Shown: one piece after another, positions 25,648-37,600 of the stretch
Position numbering within the stretch: position 1 is the first letter of the stretch
Layout of the letters: every line of letters starts with the position of its first letter
NCBI GenBank assembly: GCA_034509425.1
Contig: JAVTVJ010000012.1
Coordinates: 12,125,001-12,189,000, forward strand
DNA: 64,000 nucleotides
Direction: 5' to 3'
Origin: Eopsaltria australis
Taxonomy: Eukaryota; Chordata; Aves; Passeriformes; Petroicidae
The notes under the pieces: model-generated
What the model was told of the DNA's origin: nothing
Seen by the model: only the letters and a program-made list of their open reading frames with translations
Database searches by the model: none
Program-made: the position numbers and the translations under genes

Positions 25648-26485
25648 TGAAGGACAGGATGTCATTTAGAGGGACCTAGACAGGCTTCAGAAGTGGATGC
25701 CTAGGGATCTCACATGGTTTAACCAGACCCAGTGCAAGGTGCTCCACCTGAACTGGGGCAACCGCTGGTATCAACATAAGATGGGGGATGATGAGATTAT
25801 GAACAGCCCTGCCAAGAAGGATTTGGGTGTGCTGGAGAATGAGAAGCTGGACTTGATCCAGCAATGCGTGCTTGCAGCCCAGAAAGCCAATTGTGTCCCA
25901 GGCTGCATCCAAAGCAATGCAGCCCGCAGGGTGAGGGAGGGGATTTTGCCCCTCTACTCTGCCCTCATGGCACTCCACCTCGAATACTGCACCCTCAATG
26001 CAGGAAGGCTATTGACCTGTTGGAGCAAGTCCAGAGAAGGGTCATCAGCTTGATCAGAGGGATGGAGCACTTCTCCTGTGAGGAAAGGCTGAGGGAATTG
26101 GGATTGTTCAGCCTGGAAAAGAGAAGGCTTCATGGTGACCTAACTGTGGCCTTCCATTACCTGAAGGAAACTTGCAGGAAAGATGGGCCCGACTATTTAC
26201 AAGAGCATGTATTAATAGGACAAGGGGAAATTGGTTCAAATTCAAGGAGAGTAGGTCAAGATTAGATTTTAGGAAAATATTTTTTACTGTGAAGGAGGTG
26301 AGGCACTGGAACAGGTTGTCAAGAGAAGTGATGGATGCCCGATCACTGGAGGTGCTCAAGGCCAGGCTGGATGCGGCTCTGAGAAATCTGGTCTAGTAGA
26401 AGGTGTCTCTGCCCACAGCACGAGAGTTGGAACTGGATCATCTTTAAGGCCCTCTCCAACTCAAACCAGTCTATGATTCTGTGAA
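25648..26485 (+). mobile_element. CR1 LINE, 5'-truncated copy with end of ORF2 and 3' UTR
   Basis: This is the longest CR1 in the window (about 840 bases) and is in plus orientation. It starts inside ORF2 (AGAGGGACCTAGACAGGCTT). It then encodes broken C-terminal reverse transcriptase segments such as [36 protein letters not shown] and, in another frame, the conserved [20 protein letters not shown] and [17 protein letters not shown] region. The 3' UTR follows, with the block AGTTGGAACTGGATCATCTT and the terminal TCTATGATTCTGTGAA octamer-type repeat. Frameshifts split the reading frame, so no working protein is possible. The end at about 26485 is the true CR1 3' end; the 5' end is a normal truncation. 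Confidence 0.93.
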
Positions 26486-29400
26486 CTTACAAAGCACAAA
26501 AGAGGAGTGAGGTGGCAGAATGGGATATACCTATATTCATATTCAGAACACATAGACAAGAATATAGTTTAGAAGATTAAGAACATGTGAACTCAGAAAC
26601 TTCTTAAATATCCTTTTTTGACCTGAGCATCAAACTGAGTTTTTAAAATAAACAGATAAAATTACCATTAACAAATAGCCAAGCCATGCAATATTAACTT
26701 TTGAGTCCTACAGAGAATCAGAAATTAAATTTCTGGAAGGTAGTAGAAAATTTATTAATTTTGAAAGACACTTCACAGAAACAAATGCAAATAATTTTAA
26801 AAGTGCTTCTGGGGACACACACAGCTAAGGATCAACATGCCTGACTTTCATGCTGGAAAACAAAGTATAAAATAAATAGAATTAATAGAGAATATAATAT
26901 AAATGGGAAGGTCAGTATAAATAAATAAAATTTTGTGTCTCACAGAGTCACCAGAAGTCTTCTAAGGACCACTTAACATATGGATAAAACATGAGGAGAA
27001 AATGCTATCACAAGCTGAACAGGAATCAATTTTTCATTGCTGTGTTTTGAAAAAGATTATGCCAAATTTGAGCAGCAGCTGTAAGAGCAACATAACTCTG
27101 ATTTCCTTAGCACTGGTTGCATCTTGATATTATATGTAGCTTTGTTGTAATGCACTCCAAAGGAAAAAAAATAAACCAAACAAGCTGCTTGGACAGATTC
27201 ATCAGGAAATAAAAGATCTTAGACTCATGGACAGCAATGCAATGATTGAGAAAATCTGACCTTGCTTAGTCAAGACATGACAGAGGTTAGAAAAACTAGT
27301 AGTTCTTCCAATCAAAGGGGTCACGTAGAAACAAGTAATAAATGTTATTTCATTGTCCATGTCCAGGGCTAGTCAGATAAGTAATACCATATTTAAGTTT
27401 CAGCAAGGGCTAGACAAGATGATGAGGATCACTAACTATACTCCAAATGTGATTCCCTGGAACATGGTATTTTCTCACTAAATATAAAGCACTGAATGGA
27501 TACCTATCTGGAATGTCTTCACATAGAAGAGAGGGAAGGATTACAGGGCTTAGAATATAGTTCCTAGACTTTTCTATGATTCAATAATTATATCCACACA
27601 TTTAAAGTTTTGTTTCAGGAATTTTGATCTAAGCACTTAATAATTTTACAATAGTTTGGTTGCACTTTTAAATCTTTTATTTCCAACAAAATATCTCTGT
27701 TTTCTCACCAGAAAGCACAGGTCTGGTGTTTGTTGAGTGTTGCTACAGTATTCTTCAAAGATTCATTTGGACAACCTTTATTCCAAGCCACCATAATTTC
27801 TAAGTGTCATCATGCATGGTCTCAGTCAAGAGCTAGTCATGAATGACAGGCATTTTTTCCAACTGTAACCTTGAATTAGGTATGTTTTTCAAATTGCAGG
27901 TTGGTTTCAGATTTATGGTTTTTTATGTGGAGATGTTTTACATTGGAATGTACACATTTACTAAGCAAATGGGGAAGAGAGCTTTACTACTAAAAGAATT
28001 CAAGATATGTAAAAGGCAATTGCAGAACAGGTGGCTTTTCATTTCCAAAGAATAAAAAAAATCCCCAAGCACCACTGTAATTTAATAGGAAAAATGTCAA
28101 AAATATCTCTATATGCTTTCAGGTGAACAAGCTTTGAGGAAAGAAAATTATTTTTGGAAGGAAAGACTTGTGGAATCCCAAAATATTATGAGCTTGAAGA
28201 GTTCCTAGGAGAAGATTTACACTAAGAAAACCAAAACAAACAAGCTAAGTTCAGTGTGTCTTAGAAAGAACATAATATTGTCCAGCAAGAAGCCCTCAAA
28301 AAATATTTATGCTCTAAAATAAAGACCCGTCTTGAATGAGAGGGTATTCAGCTAAATACTAGCAATAGAGAGATAAACTTGATGTTAGCATAATCCAATA
28401 AAGTGGTGTTCATTTGTTACCCATCCTTTAAAAGGGTCCATAAGATTATTATTTATTTAAAGGTATAAATAGTTTTTATTTGCATTTTATCATAATCTAG
28501 TTCAGATTGTGCACATTAAAATACATAGAGATAACAGAAAGCTATTTTAAATCAACAAATGTGGTGATCCTTGAAATTGAATTTTTATCAAGTTCATAGC
28601 TTTTCTAAATATTGATGCAAGAAATTCAAAAGGTAAAAGATCTATTCTTTAAGCTGCATGAATAAGAGGCTATATCAGGGGATTAAGAAAGAAAGAAGTA
28701 TTTTTCAGTAGTAACGTTGCACCACAATAGTGTACAGGACAACGAAAACCTGATGGTCCCAAATGAATTGTTCAAGAGCAATTGCAGCCAAGGAATTTTC
28801 TGTTCCTACTTCCCAGTCACTTGAATCTTAGTCTATTAAACAAGCATGAAGGTATTGTCAAGGAGAGATGCTCACTTTACTGAAGAGGCATGAGAAAAAG
28901 GGGAAGGTTCACCCAGTATGTTTCTGCAGGATAAGACAGAACAGGGAATTTGCAACATAAAAAATTCTCTGCGTGACTAAGGAATGCTTTACCCAAGAGA
29001 ATGGTCACAGCTAGAGCTGTAGCTGCGCAGAGAGAATAAACTGGCTGCTTTTGATGACAGCTAAACAAGACATAATATGTCTGTTGAGGACATAGAGGTA
29101 AAATATAGGACTGTGAGGGGGAATAAACCATTAGAATAAACAAAAGCTTTTGTAGTTCAGGAATACATCATGAGGAATGGGGAGTGTTATTAAGACAGTA
29201 CAACTGGATGAACTGACTGAGGAAAAGCAAAAAAAATATCTTTGAATAAGAATTCTCACTAGTGGGAATTACTACTTATTTGTAGCACACTGACTGAAAT
29301 TATGACCTCTCTACCATAATAAATGTTGAATGGCTAAAACCAGAGAGGTTGTGGATGACAGCACAGATAGAGCTGCTACTGCCAGTGAGGCAAGGATAGC

Positions 29401-32400
29401 AAGGGAATACAAACCAGTCACTGACACAAATATTGGAAGGTCAGAGTTGTTATGGTGAGGAGATCAAAGACCATAGTGCAGCCCTGAGGAGGGAGGTGAT
29501 GCACCAGCACACACCAAAAGATTTTATGTATCAGAAAAAAAAGTCTAGGTAGACCTCGTCTTAATGTGCCAATGCAGGCATAAAATAGAAATGGGAAAAT
29601 TGTTTTTATAAAGAGAGGTACTACAAAGATGAGGGGCTTTGTCAGAGATAGACCTGTAGATTCTTAGACACACACTATACTTTTACAGCTATCACATTAT
29701 GATACTAATTTAAAAAGTTATTCTTCTTCATGCCAGCAGGCATGGTGAAATAAGCACTTCTGCAGCTTCTGTAAGCAGACTCAAATCTGAAAAAAATGTT
29801 TGCTTCCAGGAAAGTCCCACTAAGCTACTCTCTCAGATGGTCCAGCAGGCATTTTGATGATCTACATCATCATTATGAGTGCCCTTATGGATCAGGCTAG
29901 ATGGAAAAAAATACCCTGTCTCTAATCCTGGAAAGAGAATTTGTTACCTAATATCTTAAAGCAAGCTCTTTGTCCTTTCAGGTAACAATGGAAAAATAAT
30001 TTTTACGGTCTATTAAAGAATTATAAAATGATGACATTTGTCTCCTATTTTATCCAGAAATAAATTATTTAATAGACATTTTCACTAAAAGTGCTTAAGG
30101 TTAAATTGAAACACATGCAACCAAAAAGATTGCAATGGCAGCACAGTATTACCTCATTTGCTCCTGGCTACTACAATGTACTTAAGGAATTTCTGTGGTT
30201 CATGAGTTTATACACCTACAAAGAGAGATAAAACATAAATCTTCAGATGGATACTTTTTGTGAAGTAGCACTAGATTAAATTAGGAACTTCATATAGTCA
30301 GAATGTTATGTGGTGATTTAAAATGCACATTACATTTGACATAATAATATATGACCAAAAGCCAAAGGGCCTGGAAAATGTAGTACTGACAGAATTGTTT
30401 AAGAATTCTTTTGAAGTGGAGGTCTTGGTGCTACCCATGATCCTTGAAAACTACTTTAAGATGCAAAATTCTTGGGAGAGAAGCCTTTGAGGAAATAAAG
30501 AGGTCAATGAATCTACTTACAATAACAGGAAGTGACACTGTCAGGCTGCACCACAAAAAATGCACAATAATAATTTGAAAGGCTATTACAGATGTAAAGA
30601 GGTTATAAACATAGTTTGTAGAAAAGAGGAGGCATCCCAAAGCCCTCTTCTGTCAGATACTCACCAACAATGAAAGGAAGGTCTTTCAAGAATATAATTC
30701 TGCTCTGGGAGGCGTCTCTTTCTACAAGGGCACATTTTGCATAATCAATAGATAAATGTTTCTAATAAAATTGCAGACCATGATGAAGATCCTATCAGAA
30801 AAAGTTGCAGCCAGTAATATGAAGTCAGGGATTTTAAACATTACAAATAAAGACTAAGACAAAATTAAGTAGTCCTCGAGACACAGTAAGAATATTTTGA
30901 AAAGGCATTTTACATATGACTTGGCAATGGCTGAGTAGAATGGCAACTTTTCATCTATTTTCTTTTTGCAAGACAATTAAACTGCTGGTAATTTGTAACT
31001 GATTCACCCACATCAACTCAATTTTCATTGGGTTTGATAAGTTCATATTATCAGACTCTGTTCAAAATGTTCAATTCTACATTCAGTGTAGAAAATTTTG
31101 GAGATCAAGATATTGCCTCCTTGTCTGCCCATGCCAAATTTGTGTTTCAGAATCCAACAAGAGAGATGCCATAATTATCTTGGTAGTGGTCATTTATGGA
31201 AGCAGCTACAAAGAATACATAGAACTGGATGGAGTCTTTGAAAAACTAGATTCTGATTGTTAGAAGAACATCTGACACATTCAGAGTTAATCACTGGGCC
31301 ACCAGACCAAATGCCTTTCTTGTCCCCAGGCAAAAGGCACAGTGGATTGGGAAAAAATACAAAAGGCGACAAACAATGTCTAAGAAAATTCTTTATACTT
31401 TGAAACCATGCTATGGAGTGTGAGTATTGGAGGCATGACATAGGAACTTACTCTTGTTACTAATTGTCTTTTTAGAACTTTATTGCAAGGATATTTTTGG
31501 TCAAAATAAATATGATATTCACCTTCCTTAACTGTAGGAACAAATAAAGCTGTGAAAGTAGGACACTGAAGTGAGGTCAGAATCAAAAGATGTTGTTGTG
31601 GGATAGATTTTTTTTAACTTTCTTAGATATTTCTGTGGATTGATGTATTTTAAAAGTTTCGGCATTCCATTTAATTTAAGATGCATCAAAGTTCTGGAAT
31701 TCATACATGTCCTTTGAGAACAGAATTTACTTTTCTCTACATTTCTAGGCTTTCCTTCAGTGGAATGGGTTCTGATTTAACAGGAAATCAGTATTGTATA
31801 CCCTTCTGAAAATTGTTTGTGTCTTTAATTTTTTTGATTTTATCACCAGTGGCATCACTGACTATATTGGTGTTTTGTTGTCTTTTAAAATTAGAAACAA
31901 GCAAAAATATATAATTAACATAATTTTTTTTTAAAATTTAAAATTGTACAAAAAGGTTTGAAATGTCTGATTACCAAATATTCCACAACAAAAGGAAAAA
32001 AAAATCAGACAAAATGTATATTTTAAATTTTTTTATCATTTTCATTCTAAAGTTTGATATTTGCTATCTTGATTCCTAGCTTTTTAAATTTATAGACTTG
32101 GTAATGCTTCACTGAATCAGCCCATTCCATCCCAGATCAAGGTGCTCCAAGACTCCTAATGTGCTGTGGCAAATATAAACTGCAATCTAGCTACTTAAAA
32201 ATTCTAAGAGTTTAACATAGTTATTTGTATTTCTTTAGAAGTGCTGTTATAAGTTTAAAGTTTAACTGAGTTAGAAAATGCAAAAGTAACCATATTCTGA
32301 AGTGCAGAAAATGGGCTTGCATTCAATGCTTTAATACACAACATACCATAATAAACAGGCTTAGCGTAAAGCCTCGAATCAAACCTCTGTTGAGAGGACC

Positions 32401-35400
32401 CACAACACACAGGTTAATTAAAATCTACATTTAAATCTTACCATTTGGGACACATCTGTTTAGCTTAACTTATGCCAAATTATAGGCTATAAAATTTCTT
32501 TGCAAAGACAAATTTTAAATGCAAAGAAGCTTTCATAAATGCCATCCATTCATTAATGTTTTAACAGAAGAACAAAGTGATGCACTGGGTGAATTACATC
32601 CTCTTACTCTCCTTTTATTCTTATCCTTTCTGGTTTTCAGATTTTCAGACTCTGTCCCTAAGTGAGGCTTATGCAATCACCCTGATTTTTCTAATATGTG
32701 GCACTGCTGTAAACACAACTCTAAATGTAATTTGTTTGATTTTCTGCTCTTTTATCATAGTTATTCCCTACTCAGCTGGTGTAGTATAATTCCTTAGATG
32801 ATTTTCTTGCAGCATCACTTAACCATTTTTGATTGCTTTACGTAGAACACAAACATTTTATGTCCTGTGTCTGACTGTCACACTGTCAGTCATACTTATG
32901 TTGTTTTGTTTCATTTTGTTTGCCTGGTTTTAATGGTTTTGGTTGTTTTTAAGGAAGTAATAAATTAAAAGGTGCTGCAGCCAGCCAGATGCTTGAAAAT
33001 GTGTGACAATTGATGGCGAGGTAGATAACAAAGACTCAGTAAATGTCCATTCTCAGGAAAAGCTGGATAGTCCTCAACCAGTTTTTCAGTCCACAGCTGT
33101 GCACTGGCTTATCTCTATGTCACTTCATCACTACTTTCTCTCAGTCACTGATAGCAGCTTTTGCCTATTAACCAGCTAGACTCATATTTAAATGGTGGTA
33201 AATAACACAGAAGGAACTAGAAAAGCTGTTTAGGCACAACAGAGATATTACACTAGAGGTGGCACTGATTTAAATGTAGGAACAAAGTGGAAGTGGACAT
33301 GAAAAAAGAGGGGAGAGAAGAGTGGAGAAGAATATATGACACAGTAAATAAATTCATAGCGTGTCGGTTTCATCACGTATCATGCAAGGATTTTATTGTG
33401 AAGGGAGAACCCTGTATGGTAGCCTGTGCTTTTCAGCAAGTTGCGATACATTTTGGGGAAGAATTCTGTGATATGTTCACTTAAACATTCTACAGAATTA
33501 GAATTAATTAAAAGAAGCGGCAAAGCAAAGGGGAAAAGGAATGAATAGGAGTAAGAAGAGATACAGATACAGACTTCTAATACTTCTCTGTACTTGGAAT
33601 ACCACATCACCTACACATAAACTGTGTAAATGCTAAGCATAAGGGAAGTCATGGAAGTATCAAAAGGAAAGGTTTGCTAACAAACAGACTTTTTCTGTAG
33701 GAAAAGCAGAACAGCTAAAATAGCTAACATTTAGACTCAGAAACATGGCTGAGGGATACTTAAGATTAAGCAAAGCTTTAGAAAATAAACCGTAAAAAAT
33801 CCTTGCCAGATAAATAGACAAAGTTATCTCATGTTGTTTACAGCCATATTTGGATGGATGGGAAGGGCACAGAAGTGTGACTGGAATGCATTCTTCCATT
33901 AGCTAAAACCAGAATTCTGCCAGCTTAAATAAACTATTTTTGTATCATATCTGGGGTGGAAAAACAAGTGACATGCAAGAATAAAAGAGAAAAGACATAC
34001 CTAGGACATCCATCTGAGCAATGATCAGAGGCAAAGAAGCATATTCAGGAGTTTGTTTTTGCTATATTAAAAGCCTGTTCTGAAAACAACTTCAAAATGT
34101 TTCATTTGATCATTTGAGGAATGTGAGCAACACTGGTAGGTTTTTCAATCTATTTATATTGGCTTTTTTTTCTTTAGCCATTTTTTCTTTGAATTCAATA
34201 TATGTGTATTTACAGCTGAAGTACAGATTATGACTTCAGTTATATTAGCTCTAACAATAACAGTTAGTATGCAGGTTTATTCATTTCAGCACTATCTATT
34301 CAGTGATGCTTTATTTAACAGCAGAAAGTCTGAGATTGTGTAGCAATAATGAAATCATAATGTTTCCTTTCGAGACTGGGTTATCCTCCTTTAAAAGAGG
34401 AAGATTTTTATTTTTGTAAAGGCAAGTTGATTTAACCATCTGATAACCTTTAATTAAATTAAAACAAAGCCTATCACCCTATTACAAATTTACAAATGCA
34501 TCAAGTAGACACATTATTCTGTAAGACAGACAAGATATAATTAGATGTTCACCAAAAAAGAAAGAGGTAACAGAAAGACTGCCTTTCAAAAAACAGGAAA
34601 ATAAGAAATCAGGGCATTTCAGAAAGCCTACTAAGGATTCTATTTGAGTGATAAAAATATGGAAGATGCCCTATACAACAGACAAAAACATCTCATTTGA
34701 ATATGATATTCCTTTAATATCTGTCTAGTAATGCATTTAACTCTTAAGCCAGATTTCTGATCCTTATCTCTTTAGATGAGCAAGCAATCAGCATGCAACA
34801 TACAAGCACAGAAATATATGCTAATTAGAGAAGTATTGACTGATCTGGAATATATATTCACTTCAGATTAAGCAATGATTCCCTACATTTTTAACTTAGA
34901 GAGCAATATCTCAATATGAGACTTAATTAATCAATTACTTTACATGTCGGTAAGGTTAAAGATTCAGAAACTGTTCAGAAAAGAAAAATAAGCCAGAGCA
35001 TGAGAATAAGACTTTAGGAAAGTCTTATAAGAAATATAATCTCATTAGAGAAGCCAACCATCACACTGAGAAGGATAGTGTCTTCTAAAGTGGAATTGGC
35101 AGCTTGTAAAGACTTCTCAGAAACAGATTTTGTTATATAAGTTAAGGTTGAGGAATCACTGTAGAAACTCTTACTTTTTCATGGATTCCTACAGTACTTT
35201 CTCTTTCAGAAGGCTTTGTTTAGACTAAATCATAAGCCTTAAATTGTAGAGCAGTAGTAGTAGAAAATTTTAAAAAAGCCAACTTTTTTAGCCAAACTTT
35301 TGTGTTTTTAAACTCTTTAAGCAACTTTGTAGGTACTCCTACACCTAAGATAATGCTTTCTAATCCTTAGATTTTCTTACAGTTGTGCAGGTAATAGTCT

Positions 35401-37199
35401 CCAAACTAGGGTACAGAGGATGTAGAGGGGTTTTATTGCAGCATTTTTAACACGTGCACTATGTGTCCTAGCCTGTAGCTCAGTATTACAGTATTTTCAT
35501 TGCTAGAAATAGGCTGCAGGATTTGTACTGAGTTTATGAGGCCTCAGAATTATGGCTTCTCAAGCTTACTTTGTATGACTTTTTCTGGATCTGCCTGGAA
35601 TTTTCTTTGACCTAGTTTAGCTGTAACAGTATTTTTCTCTCATAAATGGATAACCATGTTTAATTTGTTTTAATATGGCTTGTCTTCTTATGGTATAACC
35701 AGTTTCATAAACAGTTGTAAAAAGTAGTTGTTCAGTATAAAATGAGATATTTGTGAGCCTAATGTAACGAAGCAATGCAGAAAATTACAGGGCTGGTATG
35801 TTGGAGGAGTCCTTGAGAAGGGGAAGGAAAGGAAGCAGTGTAGAGGAATAGTGGTGTGGGATAAGAGCTGAGTCACAGCCTGGCACCAGAGATCCCATGG
35901 TTATGAACAACTCATCAACAGTCAGTTAAAGAAATGCAGATCTGAATAAAAAAAATAGGGTTTAGGGGTATGACAAGTGGATCATATGTAGGAAATTTGA
36001 ATGTACTGTGGACTTGCATAGCAATGAAGAAGAAATAATGTGCACAAGATCTTTAGAAAAAGAAACAAATATTAACCCAGCATATCCTAAAGCAAATAAG
36101 AAAACAACAATTTCATCATAGTCTTCCCTGTGAAATAGTTTGGGTGCTGGTGATTTCTTCATGGTACCATAATAGGTGGAAGGTTCCCAAAAGAGAGTGA
36201 AAGGTACAACAAAACTGTTAGCAGTTAAGAAAAGTGTGATAGACTTCTAACTGCATTGTTATTGACGGTTGTTTTGCTTTTTTTTTTTTACTTTGGTTTG
36301 GGGCGTTTTTAATAATGGTAGAATCCTTTTTTTATACTCTTTATTTTTTGTATTTTCTGTTATATTTAGATGTTGGCTAGCTTTCTGATTAAACTTCTCA
36401 GTTATGCTAGCGATGAAGTCCTGGTGTTATGTACAATCATTGTACAATCATGTTTTCAAGAAGTGTGGATATCGTGATGATATAATTCCATTGTATATTG
36501 TTATTGAATTCCTGTGGAGTTCATATATTAAGGAAAACTCTCAAAATGGTAAAGCAGTTTCTTATCTTCTACTAAAATGTCTCTAGGTAAATCTACTGTT
36601 TTTCAGCAGAGCTGCATATTGTGAAATAGGAAAAATGCCTAACTTTTACGCAGTGCTTACCTCCAGTTTAGTAAAGGATGTATAATTTTTTCCATTATAA
36701 GCAAGAATCAACAAGTATGCAAACTCAGGATCATTAGAATTTTGGTGCCAGAATTTTTATTTTCTATGCACTAGATGACACTGAAGGTTAGAAATTTATA
36801 TGTGGATCTACAGAAGAAATAATAACTGACCTAGATGACCTTCTACATAAATTATTCTAATCTGACAGTGGTTTTATAAGGCTTTTTGGCTAAAAAAGAT
36901 ATACTTCAGGGTTCATTCCAAAACGGGAAACTACTAGAATAATTCCCTTTGAAGAAGACTGTAACAGAATCCACAGATTATTCCAGTCTTTTTAAATTCC
37001 CATGCAATTTACATTTTGTTAATCTTTTTTTATAAAGAGACGCATCCAAGCACTCTTTAAGGATGTGGATATCCTATTAAAATATTAATATAAATTCTTA
37101 TGTAATATGCAAAACCAGAGCCTTTAGCATAAACTTTGAATTTGCCGTAAGTTACGAAAGCTTTTGCTTTTGTCAGTTTAATTTATGGTTCTAACACAT
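26486..37199. other. Non-coding, gene-desert sequence
   Basis: Almost 11 kb without a recognisable gene, exon or well-preserved repeat. Open frames are short and family-less. A T/A-rich patch lies at about 31910-32040. A TAAT-rich, repeat-free segment at 34805-34960 contains CTAATTAG and TTAATTAATCAATTA. The decamer TGTACAATCA is duplicated at 36428-36448. Confidence 0.55.
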
Positions 37200-37600
37200 T
37201 TTCAAGGATGTAGTGCATGTAGCCGGTGAAAAGAAGCTGGAAATTGTGGATCTAAGGCTCACAGAGAAGATCCCAGTACCCTCCGTGCCATTCTTGCTGT
37301 TCAACCAGCTCATAAACACACTGGAGGTCGTTCAGCAGGGATCCATTTGCTGATGCACCTGTGTTAGACTGAATGCTGCAGAAACACGTGGCAAGTAGTG
37401 CGATGCTGAGGAGAGGCGACAGGTATGACCATTGTCCATCACACCATTGCCATCCTCCCCCTTGGCAGCACCTGCTGAGGGCTCTGTGGCAGCTGTGCAG
37501 GAGACACTGCGTGGCAAACTGCTTGTGGGTCACCATCAGAGGACTGAAGGAATCTGCCCTAATTCACCTCCTCCCTCTTTTCCAGCTGCCCTGAGAAAAA
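37200..37600. other. Unexplained GC/CpG-rich island in the gene desert
   Basis: This 400-base stretch stands out from its AT-rich surroundings, with several CpGs (for example near 37223, 37283, 37328, 37387, 37401, 37417 and 37510). It has open frames on both strands. On the minus strand an ATG at 37536 opens a 94-codon frame to 37252, ending with VYELVEQQEWHGGYWDLLCEP. On the plus strand an ATG at 37373 opens 73 codons. I do not recognise either peptide. A consensus-like plus-strand splice acceptor (CTAAT branch-like motif at 37559-37563, pyrimidine tract, AG at 37584-37585) lies at its right edge. It could be a relic retrocopy, a non-coding RNA exon or promoter, or a conserved element. Confidence 0.4.
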
